Shown one piece after another: positions 1 through 9,004 of a stretch of DNA of 64,000 nucleotides (the first letter of the stretch is position 1; each line of letters opens with the position of its first letter). Below the pieces are notes generated by a model, which did not search any database, was not told where the DNA came from, and saw only the letters and a program-made list of their open reading frames with translations. The DNA is taken from contig NZ_CP022684.1 in NCBI RefSeq assembly GCF_002863865.1, positions 4,469,990-4,533,989 of the forward strand, given 5' to 3'. The translations under genes and the position numbers were made by a program. This stretch comes from Ketobacter alkanivorans (GTDB lineage: Bacteria > Pseudomonadota > Gammaproteobacteria > Pseudomonadales > Ketobacteraceae).

Positions 1-2
1 GG

Positions 3-353
3 GGGCAGAATACGGTCGCCTTGCTGGGTGATATGACGATTCCGCTGATGCTGATCACCTTAGGGGTTAGCCTGGCTAATATGCAGGTCAATCAGCTCGG
101 TAAAAGTGCCGTGTTTGCGGTTGCGCGCCTGACGATAGGAGTGACAGTGGGCTGGGGTGTTGCCACTGGCTTCGGTTTAAGTGGTGTGGCCAAAGGTGTA
201 GTCATATTGCAAAGTGCCATGCCGGTTGCTGTCTTTAATTACCTGTTTGCCGTACGTTACGGGCGTGAACCTCAGGTGGTAGCAGGCATGGTGGTGGTGT
301 CTACATTGCTTTCCTTCATATTACTACCGCTGTTGCTGGTTTACGTAATTTAG
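3..353 (+). CDS. AEC-family transporter, C-terminal part (partial)
   Basis: The reading frame is open from the window edge to the stop at 351-353, so the true start lies outside. The visible 116 residues hold about four hydrophobic segments and the pattern 'IPLMLITLGVSLAN' followed by 'QSAMPVAVFNYLFAVRYG', typical of the last helices of AEC (auxin efflux carrier/malate permease-like) transporters. These are inner-membrane carriers for organic acids; the substrate cannot be told here. The stop overlaps by 4 bases the stop of the convergent gene to the right. An internal TTG at 21 is not a credible start because the conserved sequence continues upstream of it. Confidence 0.8.
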   Translation, partial: GQNTVALLGDMTIPLMLITLGVSLANMQVNQLGKSAVFAVARLTIGVTVGWGVATGFGLSGVAKGVVILQSAMPVAVFNYLFAVRYGREPQVVAGMVVVSTLLSFILLPLLLVYVI

Positions 354-1324
354 TTTGCATCCATCGACAGGCGTTCCAGCATCATTTGATTCATCTCATA
401 GAGCTGATCCCTGACCACTGCGTTCGCTTGATCCATCACGGCCAGATGCCCATCTATTATTTCGGTGCCCATTAAAAACAGCTTGTGACTCGGCACTTTG
501 AAGTTTCGTTCCGACACCATCTCATGCCCTAGTAAACTGATAAAATAGTTGAGCTTCATGTTCAGATTGGGCAGGGATTTCAAGCCGGGTATGCAGGGTA
601 GATACTGGCTGGATACCAGTTGGATGTTCTGGTCGAAGCGTTCTTTTCGATAGCGAAACTCCTGCAGCCAGAAAGATACTTTACTGCCTAGTTCTTTATC
701 TGTATGGCCAATAACGGCCATATGAGTGCCCAAGCCGCGGATGCGGGCCAGATATTCCACCAATTCATACAAGTCAATCACACAGGTTTGGGTAAGGCTG
801 TGCAACGGGTAGGTAAAACTGTTGTCCACCCGGCTGCGCAGGGGCTCGTTGTTCTCCAGCCCTTCAGGAGTGGCCAGAACCCGTTCGGAAAGCTGACGCG
901 ATATGCGGATAATCAGCTCCAATAAATGCGAGTGAAACTCAAAGCTGTGGTGCAGCTCATCGTTTTCCCAGTCTTTGATGATGGTGAGCCAGCCCAGGTT
1001 AAGCTGCTCATAATCGCTTTCTGTTAAGGGGTTATCGGCAGATTGATTCAGGCATTGCAGATATTCGAATTGAGCGGATGTCTGTTTTTGGAGCGTTTCC
1101 ACCTGGGTGCGGAAACTATTATCGCCCCCTAATAGGGCAAGGGTTGCACCGCGATGGCGCTGAATGAACCGGCTCAGGTTCAAAATGGTTACCATCAGAT
1201 CCAATTGAGCTACCCGTAAAGTATGCATTTTGAACAATTTAGGCGCTAAATGCCCATTTTCTGGGGTGTTTTTGGGGATCACGTTTGTTTGTAAACAGTG
1301 TTCTACTTGGCCCATTGTGCTCAT
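350..1324 (-). CDS. Nitrate/nitrite-sensing (NIT)-domain-like protein
   Basis: A 324-residue soluble protein, mostly helical, with no signal peptide or membrane segment. The stretch around residues 45-75 ('LSRFIQRHRGATLALLGG') resembles the 'QxERGLS' helix of NIT nitrate/nitrite-sensing domains, and the later 'LIRGLGTHMAVIG'-like helix fits the second half of such four-helix bundles. No output domain (HTH, ANTAR, kinase or GGDEF) is fused. It may act as a stand-alone sensor or partner of the divergently transcribed diguanylate cyclase 175 bases away, but this is inference from position. Start is the ATG at 1324 preceded by an AGGTTA sequence; an ATG three codons in is an alternative. The family call is by eye only. 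Confidence 0.5.
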   Translation of the reverse strand: MSTMGQVEHCLQTNVIPKNTPENGHLAPKLFKMHTLRVAQLDLMVTILNLSRFIQRHRGATLALLGGDNSFRTQVETLQKQTSAQFEYLQCLNQSADNPLTESDYEQLNLGWLTIIKDWENDELHHSFEFHSHLLELIIRISRQLSERVLATPEGLENNEPLRSRVDNSFTYPLHSLTQTCVIDLYELVEYLARIRGLGTHMAVIGHTDKELGSKVSFWLQEFRYRKERFDQNIQLVSSQYLPCIPGLKSLPNLNMKLNYFISLLGHEMVSERNFKVPSHKLFLMGTEIIDGHLAVMDQANAVVRDQLYEMNQMMLERLSMDAN

Positions 1325-1499
1325 TAACCTGTAAAAAATATGTCGTTTGACTTCTTACATAGGTACAACGCAATTGTTATGCCAGAGTGGGTTGGTTAAT
1401 AATTACACAAAGTCAACAATTGAAACAATATCTGTATACCCCTTGTTTGGCATTTTGGGGTAGGGTTGAGTTAGAAGAATAAAATTAAGATAGGAACTC

Positions 1500-3386
1500 A
1501 TGATGTATTTGATTCTGCGCCCAGTTGTTTTGGGCGTAATGTTCTTACTATTGCCATGTATAGCGATGGCCGGCCAGGCAACCGAGTTTCGGGTGTGGCC
1601 GAGCCATGGGGTTCTGCTGGATACAACCGGGGAACTATCCGTGCACGATATTCTGTCGGAGAAAGCAGAATGGGCCACCATGCAGAACACTCATTCGGCA
1701 CAGCATGGCTATCAGACGCAGCCTGCCTGGTTTCGATTTACTATCAGCGCCAGCACGGATAAACCCGAGCAGATGTACCTGGAACTGGGCACCCCTTTTC
1801 TGGATTACGTGGATTTCTATTTTGTTCAGGTTACACCACAGGGCAAGAACATCCTGATGCATTCCGTTGCCGGAGATCAGCAGACATTTCTCAGCAATGT
1901 TTTTGGGCATCGCTTTCCTGTCTTTCCCTTCGAAGTGGCTCAAACTGGAGACTATCAGGTCTATTTACGAGTGCAGAGTAGCAGCGCTTTGATCTTCCCT
2001 ATGAACTTCCATGTTACCAACGGCTTCTTTGCCGAGGAATTCAAGGCGCAGGCATTCTACGGACTTTTTTTCGGCATGATGGCGGTGCTGGCGTTTTACA
2101 ACGGTTACGTATGGCTTTTCATGCGCGACCGAGCCTACCTTTACAATATGGCCTTTATTCTGTCCGCCATGCTGTATCAAGCCAGCATCAGTGGTTTTGG
2201 TTCGCAGTATTTGTGGGGGCAGGGGAGTTTTCTGAATGATAAAGGCTACGGTATTGGCATATTGGCAACGATATTTTTTGCAGGCCGTTTTGCTGTAAGG
2301 TTTATTGATCTCAGAAACCGTTTGCCAGCACTGGCGAAGTTCACCGACATAACAGTGTCTATTTTTGGATTATTGCTTCTGCCCGTTGTAGTTTTACCCG
2401 AGAATCAGATTTTGCCGGTTATCTACGTAATGGAGCTGCTGATATGCCTCTATGCCATTGGGGCGTTGCTGCACCAATGCATGACCGGTAATTACTGGGC
2501 CCGCTACCTAATGGCCGGTTGGTCGGTGCTGATCACAGGAACCCTGTTTTTTGTTGCCTCACAAATGGGCTGGATTGCTCACAATGTTTTGATTGAATAC
2601 ATTCATGCGGCCGGTTTGGCGCTCGGTAACGTAATGGTCACCTCTGCACTGGCAGCTCGAATGCAGCGAGAGCGTAGTGAGAAAAATAAGGCCATGAAGA
2701 AAGTGCTGGATCTGGCGCAGGAAGTGACTGAGCTTACGCGAGAGAAAGAACAGATCGCCGCGTCTGCCCGGGATGAACTGGATCGCAGAGTCGATCAGAA
2801 AACCCGAGATCTTAGTATCATGCTGGAACAGCTCAAAACCAGTAACGAGAAGCTGGAACACGCCACACTGACGGATGCGCTCACCGGGGTGGGCAATCGA
2901 CGTTATCTGGACAACATGTTTCCCGAAATGATCAAGCAATGTCAGCAAACTCGTACATCGCTGGGTGTGTTGGTGATCGATGCGGATCACTTTAAAAGAA
3001 TAAATGATGAATTCGGACACATCATGGGTGATGAATGTCTTAAAAAGATTGCGGTTATATTGCAGCGTTTTTCACGTCGCAATCTTGATGTGCTGGTGCG
3101 CTACGGTGGTGAGGAATTCATCCTATTGCTACCGGCCACTGATGAGGGCGGTGTGCTGAAAGTGGCCGAATCCATTCGTCATCATATTCAATATGCTTCC
3201 TTCTGGTGCAACGACCAGCGCATCCCCGTTACAGTGAGCATCGGTATGCATGCAGGCGTGCCAGCTGCCCATGTTACCGCTGAAAGTCTATTGGTGAAAG
3301 CTGATGAAGCCCTGTATCAGGCCAAGAAAAACGGTCGCAATCGGGTAGAGCTTTATCGTGCCCGTTACGAATCTGCAAACGCTTGA
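1500..3386 (+). CDS. Diguanylate cyclase with 7TMR-DISM sensor module
   Basis: 628 residues. A signal peptide (about 1-22) is followed by an extracytoplasmic 7TMR-DISMED2 domain (about 35-170) with the usual 'GTPFLDYVDFYF' strand, then seven membrane helices (about 185-390), a coiled coil (about 395-455) and a C-terminal GGDEF domain. The active site reads GGEEF (about residues 536-540). An RNLD inhibitory site lies five residues before it, so product feedback by c-di-GMP is expected. The enzyme makes c-di-GMP from two GTP at the inner membrane in response to an unknown periplasmic ligand, probably carbohydrate-like as inferred for DISMED2. A 'taggaa' Shine-Dalgarno sequence precedes ATG 1500. 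The gene stands alone, divergent from the NIT-like gene. Confidence 0.9.
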   Translation: MMYLILRPVVLGVMFLLLPCIAMAGQATEFRVWPSHGVLLDTTGELSVHDILSEKAEWATMQNTHSAQHGYQTQPAWFRFTISASTDKPEQMYLELGTPFLDYVDFYFVQVTPQGKNILMHSVAGDQQTFLSNVFGHRFPVFPFEVAQTGDYQVYLRVQSSSALIFPMNFHVTNGFFAEEFKAQAFYGLFFGMMAVLAFYNGYVWLFMRDRAYLYNMAFILSAMLYQASISGFGSQYLWGQGSFLNDKGYGIGILATIFFAGRFAVRFIDLRNRLPALAKFTDITVSIFGLLLLPVVVLPENQILPVIYVMELLICLYAIGALLHQCMTGNYWARYLMAGWSVLITGTLFFVASQMGWIAHNVLIEYIHAAGLALGNVMVTSALAARMQRERSEKNKAMKKVLDLAQEVTELTREKEQIAASARDELDRRVDQKTRDLSIMLEQLKTSNEKLEHATLTDALTGVGNRRYLDNMFPEMIKQCQQTRTSLGVLVIDADHFKRINDEFGHIMGDECLKKIAVILQRFSRRNLDVLVRYGGEEFILLLPATDEGGVLKVAESIRHHIQYASFWCNDQRIPVTVSIGMHAGVPAAHVTAESLLVKADEALYQAKKNGRNRVELYRARYESANA

Positions 3387-3442
3387 TAAACCTGTCTGTT
3401 CTCTTCATTATGTAAAAAACCTGAGAACACAGGATGCAGCCC

Positions 3443-6091
3443 ATGTCTGAAATTGATGCCCATGCTCCATTGCGACAGGATGTTCGCATGTTGGGGCAGT
3501 TGTTAGGGAATACCTTGCAGGAGCAGGAAAGCCCGGTGTTGTTGGAGTTGGTAGAAGAGATTCGTCGCCTTGCCAAGCACGCCCGCGCCGGTCACGAAGA
3601 ACACTCCCAAAAGCTGTCTGAGAAACTGTCCCGTCTGGAGCCTGAGCTGCTCGTGCCTGTGGCTCGCGCCTTCAGTCATTTTCTTAACCTGGCAAATCTG
3701 GCAGAACAGTACCATCGGGTGCGTCGTCGCCATGCCTATCAACAGAGTCAACGTAAAAATCAGCGGGCAACCATGGCCGAGCTGCATCCCCGGTTGCAAA
3801 GAGCAAAGATCTCCGATGATCAGCTTTTCGATACCTTGCAAGATCTATCAATTGATCTTGTGTTGACCGCACACCCGACAGAAGTCACCCGTCGCACCCT
3901 CATTCGTAAGTACGATGACATCACCGACTGTCTGGAGCGGTTGGACTCCGTTAACCTGAGCGATATCGAGCGCAATCGGGTAATGGCGACTCTAAAACGA
4001 AAAATCGTCTCTGCCTGGAACTCGGATGAGATTCGGCAGGAAAGGCCCACTCCTGTGGATGAAGCGCGCTGGGGCTTTGTCACCATCGAGCAGACCCTTT
4101 GGAACGCTGTGCCTGAATACCTGCGCGAGCTGGACGAATGGTGTCAGGCTAACATAGCCCGTAGCTTACCGATGGACTTTACCCCTTTCACCTTTTCATC
4201 CTGGATGGGCGGCGACCGAGATGGCAACCCTAATGTCACCGCTGAAGTAACCCGCGAGGTGGTAACACTGGCCAGATGGATGGCCGCAGATTTACTCAGT
4301 CATGATTTTGAGAACCTGCACATGGAGCTTTCCATGCTGGATTGCAATGAAGAGTTGCGCCAATTGGCAGGTGATGGTCGTGAACCCTATCGCGCAGTGA
4401 TCAAGCCTCTGAGGGATCGATTGATCGCCACCAAAGGATACCTCAACGCACGTTTGGCAGATGAGGAATGGCACGGTGAGCAGCCGATCTTGTCTAAGGC
4501 CGAATTAATGGAGCCACTGAAACTGTGTCACCGCTCTTTGATGGAGTGCGGCATGTCGGAAATCGCCAATGGAGAATTACTGGACACCATTCGTCGTCTT
4601 AACACCTTTGGCGTTACCCTATTGCGCTTGGATATCCGCCAGGAATCCACCCGTCACGCTGATGCGATGGCTACCATCACCCAAGCCATTGGTCTGGGTG
4701 ATTACACTCAATGGGAAGAAACCGAAAAACAGCGGTTTTTAATCAGCGAATTGACCAGCGCTCGACCGCTGATACCTCGTCATCTGCAATGCGATGCGGA
4801 CGTGCAGGAGGTTCTGGATACCTTTCGTATGTTGGCCGAGCAGTCCATTGATTCCCTCGGAGCCTACGTGATTTCAATGGCCCATGTGCCGTCTGATGTG
4901 CTGGCAGTGCTGCTGTTGCAAAAGGAAGCGGGCATGGAGACCCTCATGCGGGTAGTGCCTCTGTTTGAAACACTGGATGACTTGGAGCATGCACAGGCAA
5001 CCTTGCACCGCCTGTTTGAGATAGATTGGTATCGGCAACACATCGAAGGCCAGCAAGAGATCATGATCGGCTATTCCGACTCGGCGAAAGATGGTGGTTT
5101 TCTGGCGGCGGCCTGGGTTCAGTATCAGGCGCAGGAACAACTGACAGCCCTCTGCAAGCAATACGATGTGCGGTTGACGTTATTCCATGGTCGAGGTGGT
5201 TCTACCAGTCGAGGAGGCGCGCCGTCCTATGAGGCGATTCTGTCGCAACCCCCTGGAGCAGTGAATGGGCGCATACGGATCACCGAGCAGGGGGAGGTCA
5301 TTCGCGCAAAATTTACGCCTTTCGGCGTAGCAATTCGAACACTGCAGCGATATGTGGCAGCCACATTGGAAGCCACATTGCTGGAGCAGCCAGCCCCGAA
5401 CCCTGAGTGGCGCGAGATCATGGGTGAACTGGCAGAAACCGGCATGCAGTCTTATCGTAAGCTGCTGAGAGAAGATCCTCGTTTCCTCAGTTACTTTCGC
5501 CATGCAACCCCGGAACAAGAGCTACAGAGGCTGCCCCTGGGGAGTCGGCCCGCCAAGCGGCGTAAAGATGGTGGGATTGAAACCCTGCGTGCGATTCCCT
5601 GGGTATTTGCCTGGACCCAAATGCGGTTGATGTTGCCTGGTTGGCTGGGTGCAGATGAAGCATTCCAGAAAGCCCTGCAGAGTGGAAAAGGTGGCTTGTT
5701 GCATGAAATGTATGAGCGCTGGCCGTTCTTTCGTATGATCGTAGGGATGCTGGAAATGGTGTTGGCCAAGTCTGACCCGCAGATTGCCGCCTATTACGAG
5801 CGTCGCCTGGCACAACCGGAAGACCGTAAGCTGGGTCAGGAACTGCACAGTCGTTTGGCTGATATGGTTGATCTGGTAAACAGTATCACCGGCCACAGCA
5901 TGTTGCTGCAGAACAATTCAGTGATCCGGCGGTCTATAGAGGTGCGCAACCCATATCTGGACCCGCTGCACATGCTGCAAGTGGAGTTAATGAGAGCCGG
6001 GCGCCTCAAGACAGAAGAGCGCCCTGAAGAGACCAGAGCCCTGATGATTACCGTGGCCGGTATAGCCGCCGGGATGAGAAACACTGGGTAG
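3443..6091 (+). CDS. ppc: Phosphoenolpyruvate carboxylase
   Basis: Fixes bicarbonate onto PEP to give oxaloacetate, the anaplerotic feed of the TCA cycle; cytosolic. 882 residues, the usual bacterial length. Clear signatures: 'VLTAHPTEVTRR' with the catalytic His, 'SWMGGDRDGNPNVT', 'IGYSDSAKDGGF', the glycine loop 'FHGRGGSTSRGG', and the C-terminal 'ALMITVAGIAAGMRNTG' ending typical of the family. An ATG at 3434 is in frame, but AGGA at 3431-3434 overlaps it and sits 8 bases before ATG 3443, so 3443 ('MSEIDAHAP') is the better start. Monocistronic by appearance. Confidence 0.97.
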   Translation: MSEIDAHAPLRQDVRMLGQLLGNTLQEQESPVLLELVEEIRRLAKHARAGHEEHSQKLSEKLSRLEPELLVPVARAFSHFLNLANLAEQYHRVRRRHAYQQSQRKNQRATMAELHPRLQRAKISDDQLFDTLQDLSIDLVLTAHPTEVTRRTLIRKYDDITDCLERLDSVNLSDIERNRVMATLKRKIVSAWNSDEIRQERPTPVDEARWGFVTIEQTLWNAVPEYLRELDEWCQANIARSLPMDFTPFTFSSWMGGDRDGNPNVTAEVTREVVTLARWMAADLLSHDFENLHMELSMLDCNEELRQLAGDGREPYRAVIKPLRDRLIATKGYLNARLADEEWHGEQPILSKAELMEPLKLCHRSLMECGMSEIANGELLDTIRRLNTFGVTLLRLDIRQESTRHADAMATITQAIGLGDYTQWEETEKQRFLISELTSARPLIPRHLQCDADVQEVLDTFRMLAEQSIDSLGAYVISMAHVPSDVLAVLLLQKEAGMETLMRVVPLFETLDDLEHAQATLHRLFEIDWYRQHIEGQQEIMIGYSDSAKDGGFLAAAWVQYQAQEQLTALCKQYDVRLTLFHGRGGSTSRGGAPSYEAILSQPPGAVNGRIRITEQGEVIRAKFTPFGVAIRTLQRYVAATLEATLLEQPAPNPEWREIMGELAETGMQSYRKLLREDPRFLSYFRHATPEQELQRLPLGSRPAKRRKDGGIETLRAIPWVFAWTQMRLMLPGWLGADEAFQKALQSGKGGLLHEMYERWPFFRMIVGMLEMVLAKSDPQIAAYYERRLAQPEDRKLGQELHSRLADMVDLVNSITGHSMLLQNNSVIRRSIEVRNPYLDPLHMLQVELMRAGRLKTEERPEETRALMITVAGIAAGMRNTG

Positions 6092-6178
6092 GTTGAGTTT
6101 TTCGGTGTTGACTGATTAAATGCACCGCCTTGGGCCTGTGGTTTGACGCCGCAGGCCTAGTTGATTTTGGAGAGTTGA

Positions 6179-7051
6179 ATGAATTTTAAGCATGGCATGG
6201 TGCTGGCTGGAGTTGCTTTGGTAGTCTCTGCGTGTGGCGGTGGTTCGGATGATAAAAAAGAGCCACACGAACCGTATGTCAATTTTCAGGTTGAAGTGGA
6301 TAGCGACTACGATGGTCGCGTCAATAATATCTTTATCATGGGTAGAAATATGCCCAGCGAGATAACGTTGCCTTGGGGGCAGCGTGATGCGGATGATGAA
6401 TACGATTCCTGCGATGAAGATATCTATGAGAACGCTGCTACGGTAAGAGTGTCCGCCCCGAGTTACTGCGTTACCGAGCGCAGCTTTGTTTCGGTGGCTT
6501 TCAAGTTCCAGTACACCAATTCAACATATGAAAATATTGATTTAGAGTTTGAAGGCCTGGGCTACGAAGTGCGCATTTATGAGTACGATAGCGGTGTTGT
6601 TGGCGATGAAGTGTGGAATTCAAGCTACGCAGCCCAACGCGTTGTGGATGACTTCAGGGGTAAATTCCCAGACGAGACAGTGAATAATTTTGATCCGTTG
6701 CTCACGACAAGCCAGGTTTTGGACGCTTCTGATTCCTATCCGTCCTATGGGAGCTTTAGCGGGGTAACGTTTGCGGGCGACTCAAATTTCCAGCCAGGTT
6801 ACGCCAGTTATGACCCTGACTACCTGTTTAAGAATCCTGATGAGAGTACTGAAGAGCTATGTGACTGGACTTTGGTCTATAACCCAACCAGCGGGAAATA
6901 TACCAAGGTGCTTTGCTTTGGTGACAACTCGCTGCTACCAGCGCCGGGATCGACAGACGACGTCCAGTTTTTGGTCAGAATAACCGTTAACTTTAACGAC
7001 TACGTACAGCAGCCGCAGGACATCATTCTCACCTTCACCTCACCTAACTGA
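6179..7051 (+). CDS. Putative lipoprotein, function unknown
   Basis: 290 residues. The N terminus is a type II signal peptide with lipobox V-S-A-C and then GGGSDDKK; Asp does not directly follow the Cys, so outer-membrane sorting is likely. The mature part is acidic, rich in Tyr, Asp and Ser, with strand-like segments and at least four cysteines (for instance in 'YDSCDED' and 'PSYCVTE') that may pair. I recognise no family. ATG 6179 is preceded by 'ttggagag' at normal spacing. It lies 87 bases after ppc and has no evident functional link to it. Confidence 0.75.
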   Translation: MNFKHGMVLAGVALVVSACGGGSDDKKEPHEPYVNFQVEVDSDYDGRVNNIFIMGRNMPSEITLPWGQRDADDEYDSCDEDIYENAATVRVSAPSYCVTERSFVSVAFKFQYTNSTYENIDLEFEGLGYEVRIYEYDSGVVGDEVWNSSYAAQRVVDDFRGKFPDETVNNFDPLLTTSQVLDASDSYPSYGSFSGVTFAGDSNFQPGYASYDPDYLFKNPDESTEELCDWTLVYNPTSGKYTKVLCFGDNSLLPAPGSTDDVQFLVRITVNFNDYVQQPQDIILTFTSPN

Positions 7052-7131
7052 GTGGGGCACAGGCTGAGTAAGTGAAAATACCAATGTCGCAGCCACGCAG
7101 TGTTTTCATGCGTTGGCCGCGACCAAGGTTC

Positions 7132-7353
7132 TTACGCAATCAGCTTATGCGTAGCTTCGTTAATGTCCTTGCCGAGGTAATATGTGCTGCTCAGCATGGC
7201 AGGAACCATCAGCAGTCCGAACACTACCATTGTGAATAAGGATGCGTTCACCAGGAACAACCCCCAAAATCCACCAACGGTCAGCGCCAAAACAGCCATA
7301 AAAGACACACTATCAATTGCTAATTGTCTTACGGTTGATGTTGCCAGTTTCAT
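7132..7353 (-). CDS. Small two-helix membrane protein
   Basis: 73 residues with two hydrophobic segments (about 15-34 and 37-56), a short positively charged N terminus and a polar tail 'YYLGKDINEATHKLIA'. The start is well supported: AAGGAG lies just before the ATG at 7353. It resembles no family I can name; small inner-membrane proteins of this shape are often stress or envelope factors. It is transcribed away from the beta-oxidation operon and shares with it an intergenic region of about 350 bases. Confidence 0.7.
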   Translation of the reverse strand: MKLATSTVRQLAIDSVSFMAVLALTVGGFWGLFLVNASLFTMVVFGLLMVPAMLSSTYYLGKDINEATHKLIA

Positions 7354-7701
7354 AGTGAACTCCTTCGTTTATCTGACGCAAACATTGAATAAGCCAGATC
7401 TATCACTCTTTAGGCCCACTGGTTTTCAGTGTCAGGATTAATTCTAGTGCTTTAAATTAGAATAATCCGCCTAATTCAATCTTACCAATGCTGCGTTTAC
7501 CGTTTAATGAAAGGCTAAGTCACTTGCTTTTATGCCTTCATTGTTTACAAGTGTACACTAGTTTTTTGGGAAGTCTAGTAACCAATTCACGTTTTTTATG
7601 TTTCTTACAGTAACACATTTTGTAACTGTTACCCTTGGTCGTTTTGGTCATAAGCCCTGAGCTGTGAGGTCATTGCGCTAAAATGGCAAAAGGAGCAAGG
7701 T
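7354..7701. promoter_or_regulatory. Intergenic region with candidate operator before the beta-oxidation operon
   Basis: About 350 bases between the divergent small membrane protein and the thiolase operon, AT-rich and without a credible gene. It holds a perfect 11-base dyad GTAACTGTTAC at 7622-7632 and a GTAACA half at 7610-7615, which together could form an operator for the operon. A TAAAAT -10-like hexamer lies near 7678-7683 but lacks a good -35. I could not match the dyad to the known PsrA or FadR operator patterns, so the regulator is open. Confidence 0.3.
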
Positions 7702-7779
7702 ATGCAACCTGAGTGTCCAGCGGGTCACCGAACTATCTGGCTGGGCTCACTACCAAAAAAAAGAGGAATGGTTGAATGA
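7702..7779 (+). CDS. Candidate 25-codon leader peptide, coupled to thiolase
   Basis: A short frame starts with ATG 7702, six bases after a strong AGGAG, and runs 25 codons to a TGA that overlaps the thiolase start as ATGA (7776-7779). The peptide (starting MQPECPAGH and ending KKRGMVE) has no signal or membrane character. Position and overlap fit a translated leader that couples ribosome flow to the downstream gene; the thiolase has its own weaker GAGG within the leader's last codons. It may be chance, but the Shine-Dalgarno sequence is better than the one of the enzyme gene. Confidence 0.35.
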   Translation: MQPECPAGHRTIWLGSLPKKRGMVE

Positions 7780-8987
7780 CTAATGAAGCCTATGTCTTTG
7801 ATGCGGTTAGAACTCCGCGCGCAAAGGGCAAAAAGGATGGGTCGCTGCACGAAGTGAAGCCGGTTGACCTGGTCGTAAATCTGCTTAACGCACTGAAAGA
7901 GCGTAACCCCGGCCTGGATACATCCCAGGTAGACGACGTAGTAATGGGTATCGTTAGCCCAGTGGGTGATCAGGGTGCAGTGTTACCTAAAACAGCATTG
8001 ATGAAGGCAGGTTGGGACACCAAAGTTGCCGGCGTACAAATCAACCGTTTTTGCGCTTCTGGCTTGGAAGCTGTGAATCTGGCTGCCCAAAAAGTCGCAT
8101 CCGGCTGGGAAGACCTGGTGGTTGCAGGCGGTGTTGAGTCTATGTCTCGCGTTCCTATGGGCTCCGATGGCGGCGCCTGGGCGATGGATCCACAAACCAA
8201 CCTGCAGACTGACTTCATTACTCAGGGTATTGGCGCTGATCTGATAGCGACTATCGAAGGTTTCAGCCGTGAAGATGTCGACAACTTTGCCTACCAGTCA
8301 CAAATGAAAGCGGCAGATGCCCAAAAGAGCGGCCGTTTCGACAAGAGCATGGTTCCTGTAAAAGACATGAACGGCCTGACCATTCTGGATAAAGACGAAT
8401 TCCTGCGCCCGGAAACAACGAAAGAAGGTCTCGGCAGCTTGAATCCTTCCTTCTTAATGATGGGTGAGATGGGCTTTGATGGTGTGGCGCTGCAAAAGTA
8501 TCACATGGTTGAGCGCATCAACCACGTTCATACCCCTGGTAACTCCTCTGGAATAGTAGATGGTGCCTCGTTGGTGTTGATTGGCTCCAAGGCCAAAGGC
8601 GAAGCGCTGGGTCTGACCCCTCGTGGTCGTATCGTTGCCACGGCCATCACCAGTACCGATCCTACCATCATGCTGACCGGCCCAGGCCCCGCGGCAGACA
8701 AAGCGCTGGCCAAGGCTGGTTTGACCTATGATGACATCGATTTGTTCGAAGTAAACGAAGCCTTTGCTTCCGTGGTTATGCGTTTTATGAAAGACACCGG
8801 CGTGCCCGCCGAGAAGATAAACGTGAATGGCGGCTCTATAGCGTTGGGACATCCACTGGGTGCTACCGGCGGCATGATTCTGGGTACCGTTCTGGATGAG
8901 TTGGAGCGGCGTAATTTGAAACGCGGTCTGTGTACTCTGTGCGTGGGTGCAGGTATGGGTATCGCAACCATCATTGAGCGCGTTTAA
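7776..8987 (+). CDS. Acetyl-CoA C-acyltransferase (thiolase)
   Basis: 403 residues, the usual thiolase length. Cys93 in 'NRFCASGLEAVN' is the acylated nucleophile. 'NEAFAS', 'GGSIALGHPLGATG' (His) and 'CVGAGMG' (second Cys) complete the active site. It cleaves 3-ketoacyl-CoA with CoA to release acetyl-CoA in the last step of fatty acid beta-oxidation (or the reverse). Its stop is 17 bases before the multifunctional partner gene. The order thiolase-then-multienzyme matches fadI-fadJ rather than fadBA. Chain-length preference cannot be read from sequence. Confidence 0.93.
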   Translation: MTNEAYVFDAVRTPRAKGKKDGSLHEVKPVDLVVNLLNALKERNPGLDTSQVDDVVMGIVSPVGDQGAVLPKTALMKAGWDTKVAGVQINRFCASGLEAVNLAAQKVASGWEDLVVAGGVESMSRVPMGSDGGAWAMDPQTNLQTDFITQGIGADLIATIEGFSREDVDNFAYQSQMKAADAQKSGRFDKSMVPVKDMNGLTILDKDEFLRPETTKEGLGSLNPSFLMMGEMGFDGVALQKYHMVERINHVHTPGNSSGIVDGASLVLIGSKAKGEALGLTPRGRIVATAITSTDPTIMLTGPGPAADKALAKAGLTYDDIDLFEVNEAFASVVMRFMKDTGVPAEKINVNGGSIALGHPLGATGGMILGTVLDELERRNLKRGLCTLCVGAGMGIATIIERV

Positions 8988-9004
8988 GGGCCAGGAGAAG
9001 AACA

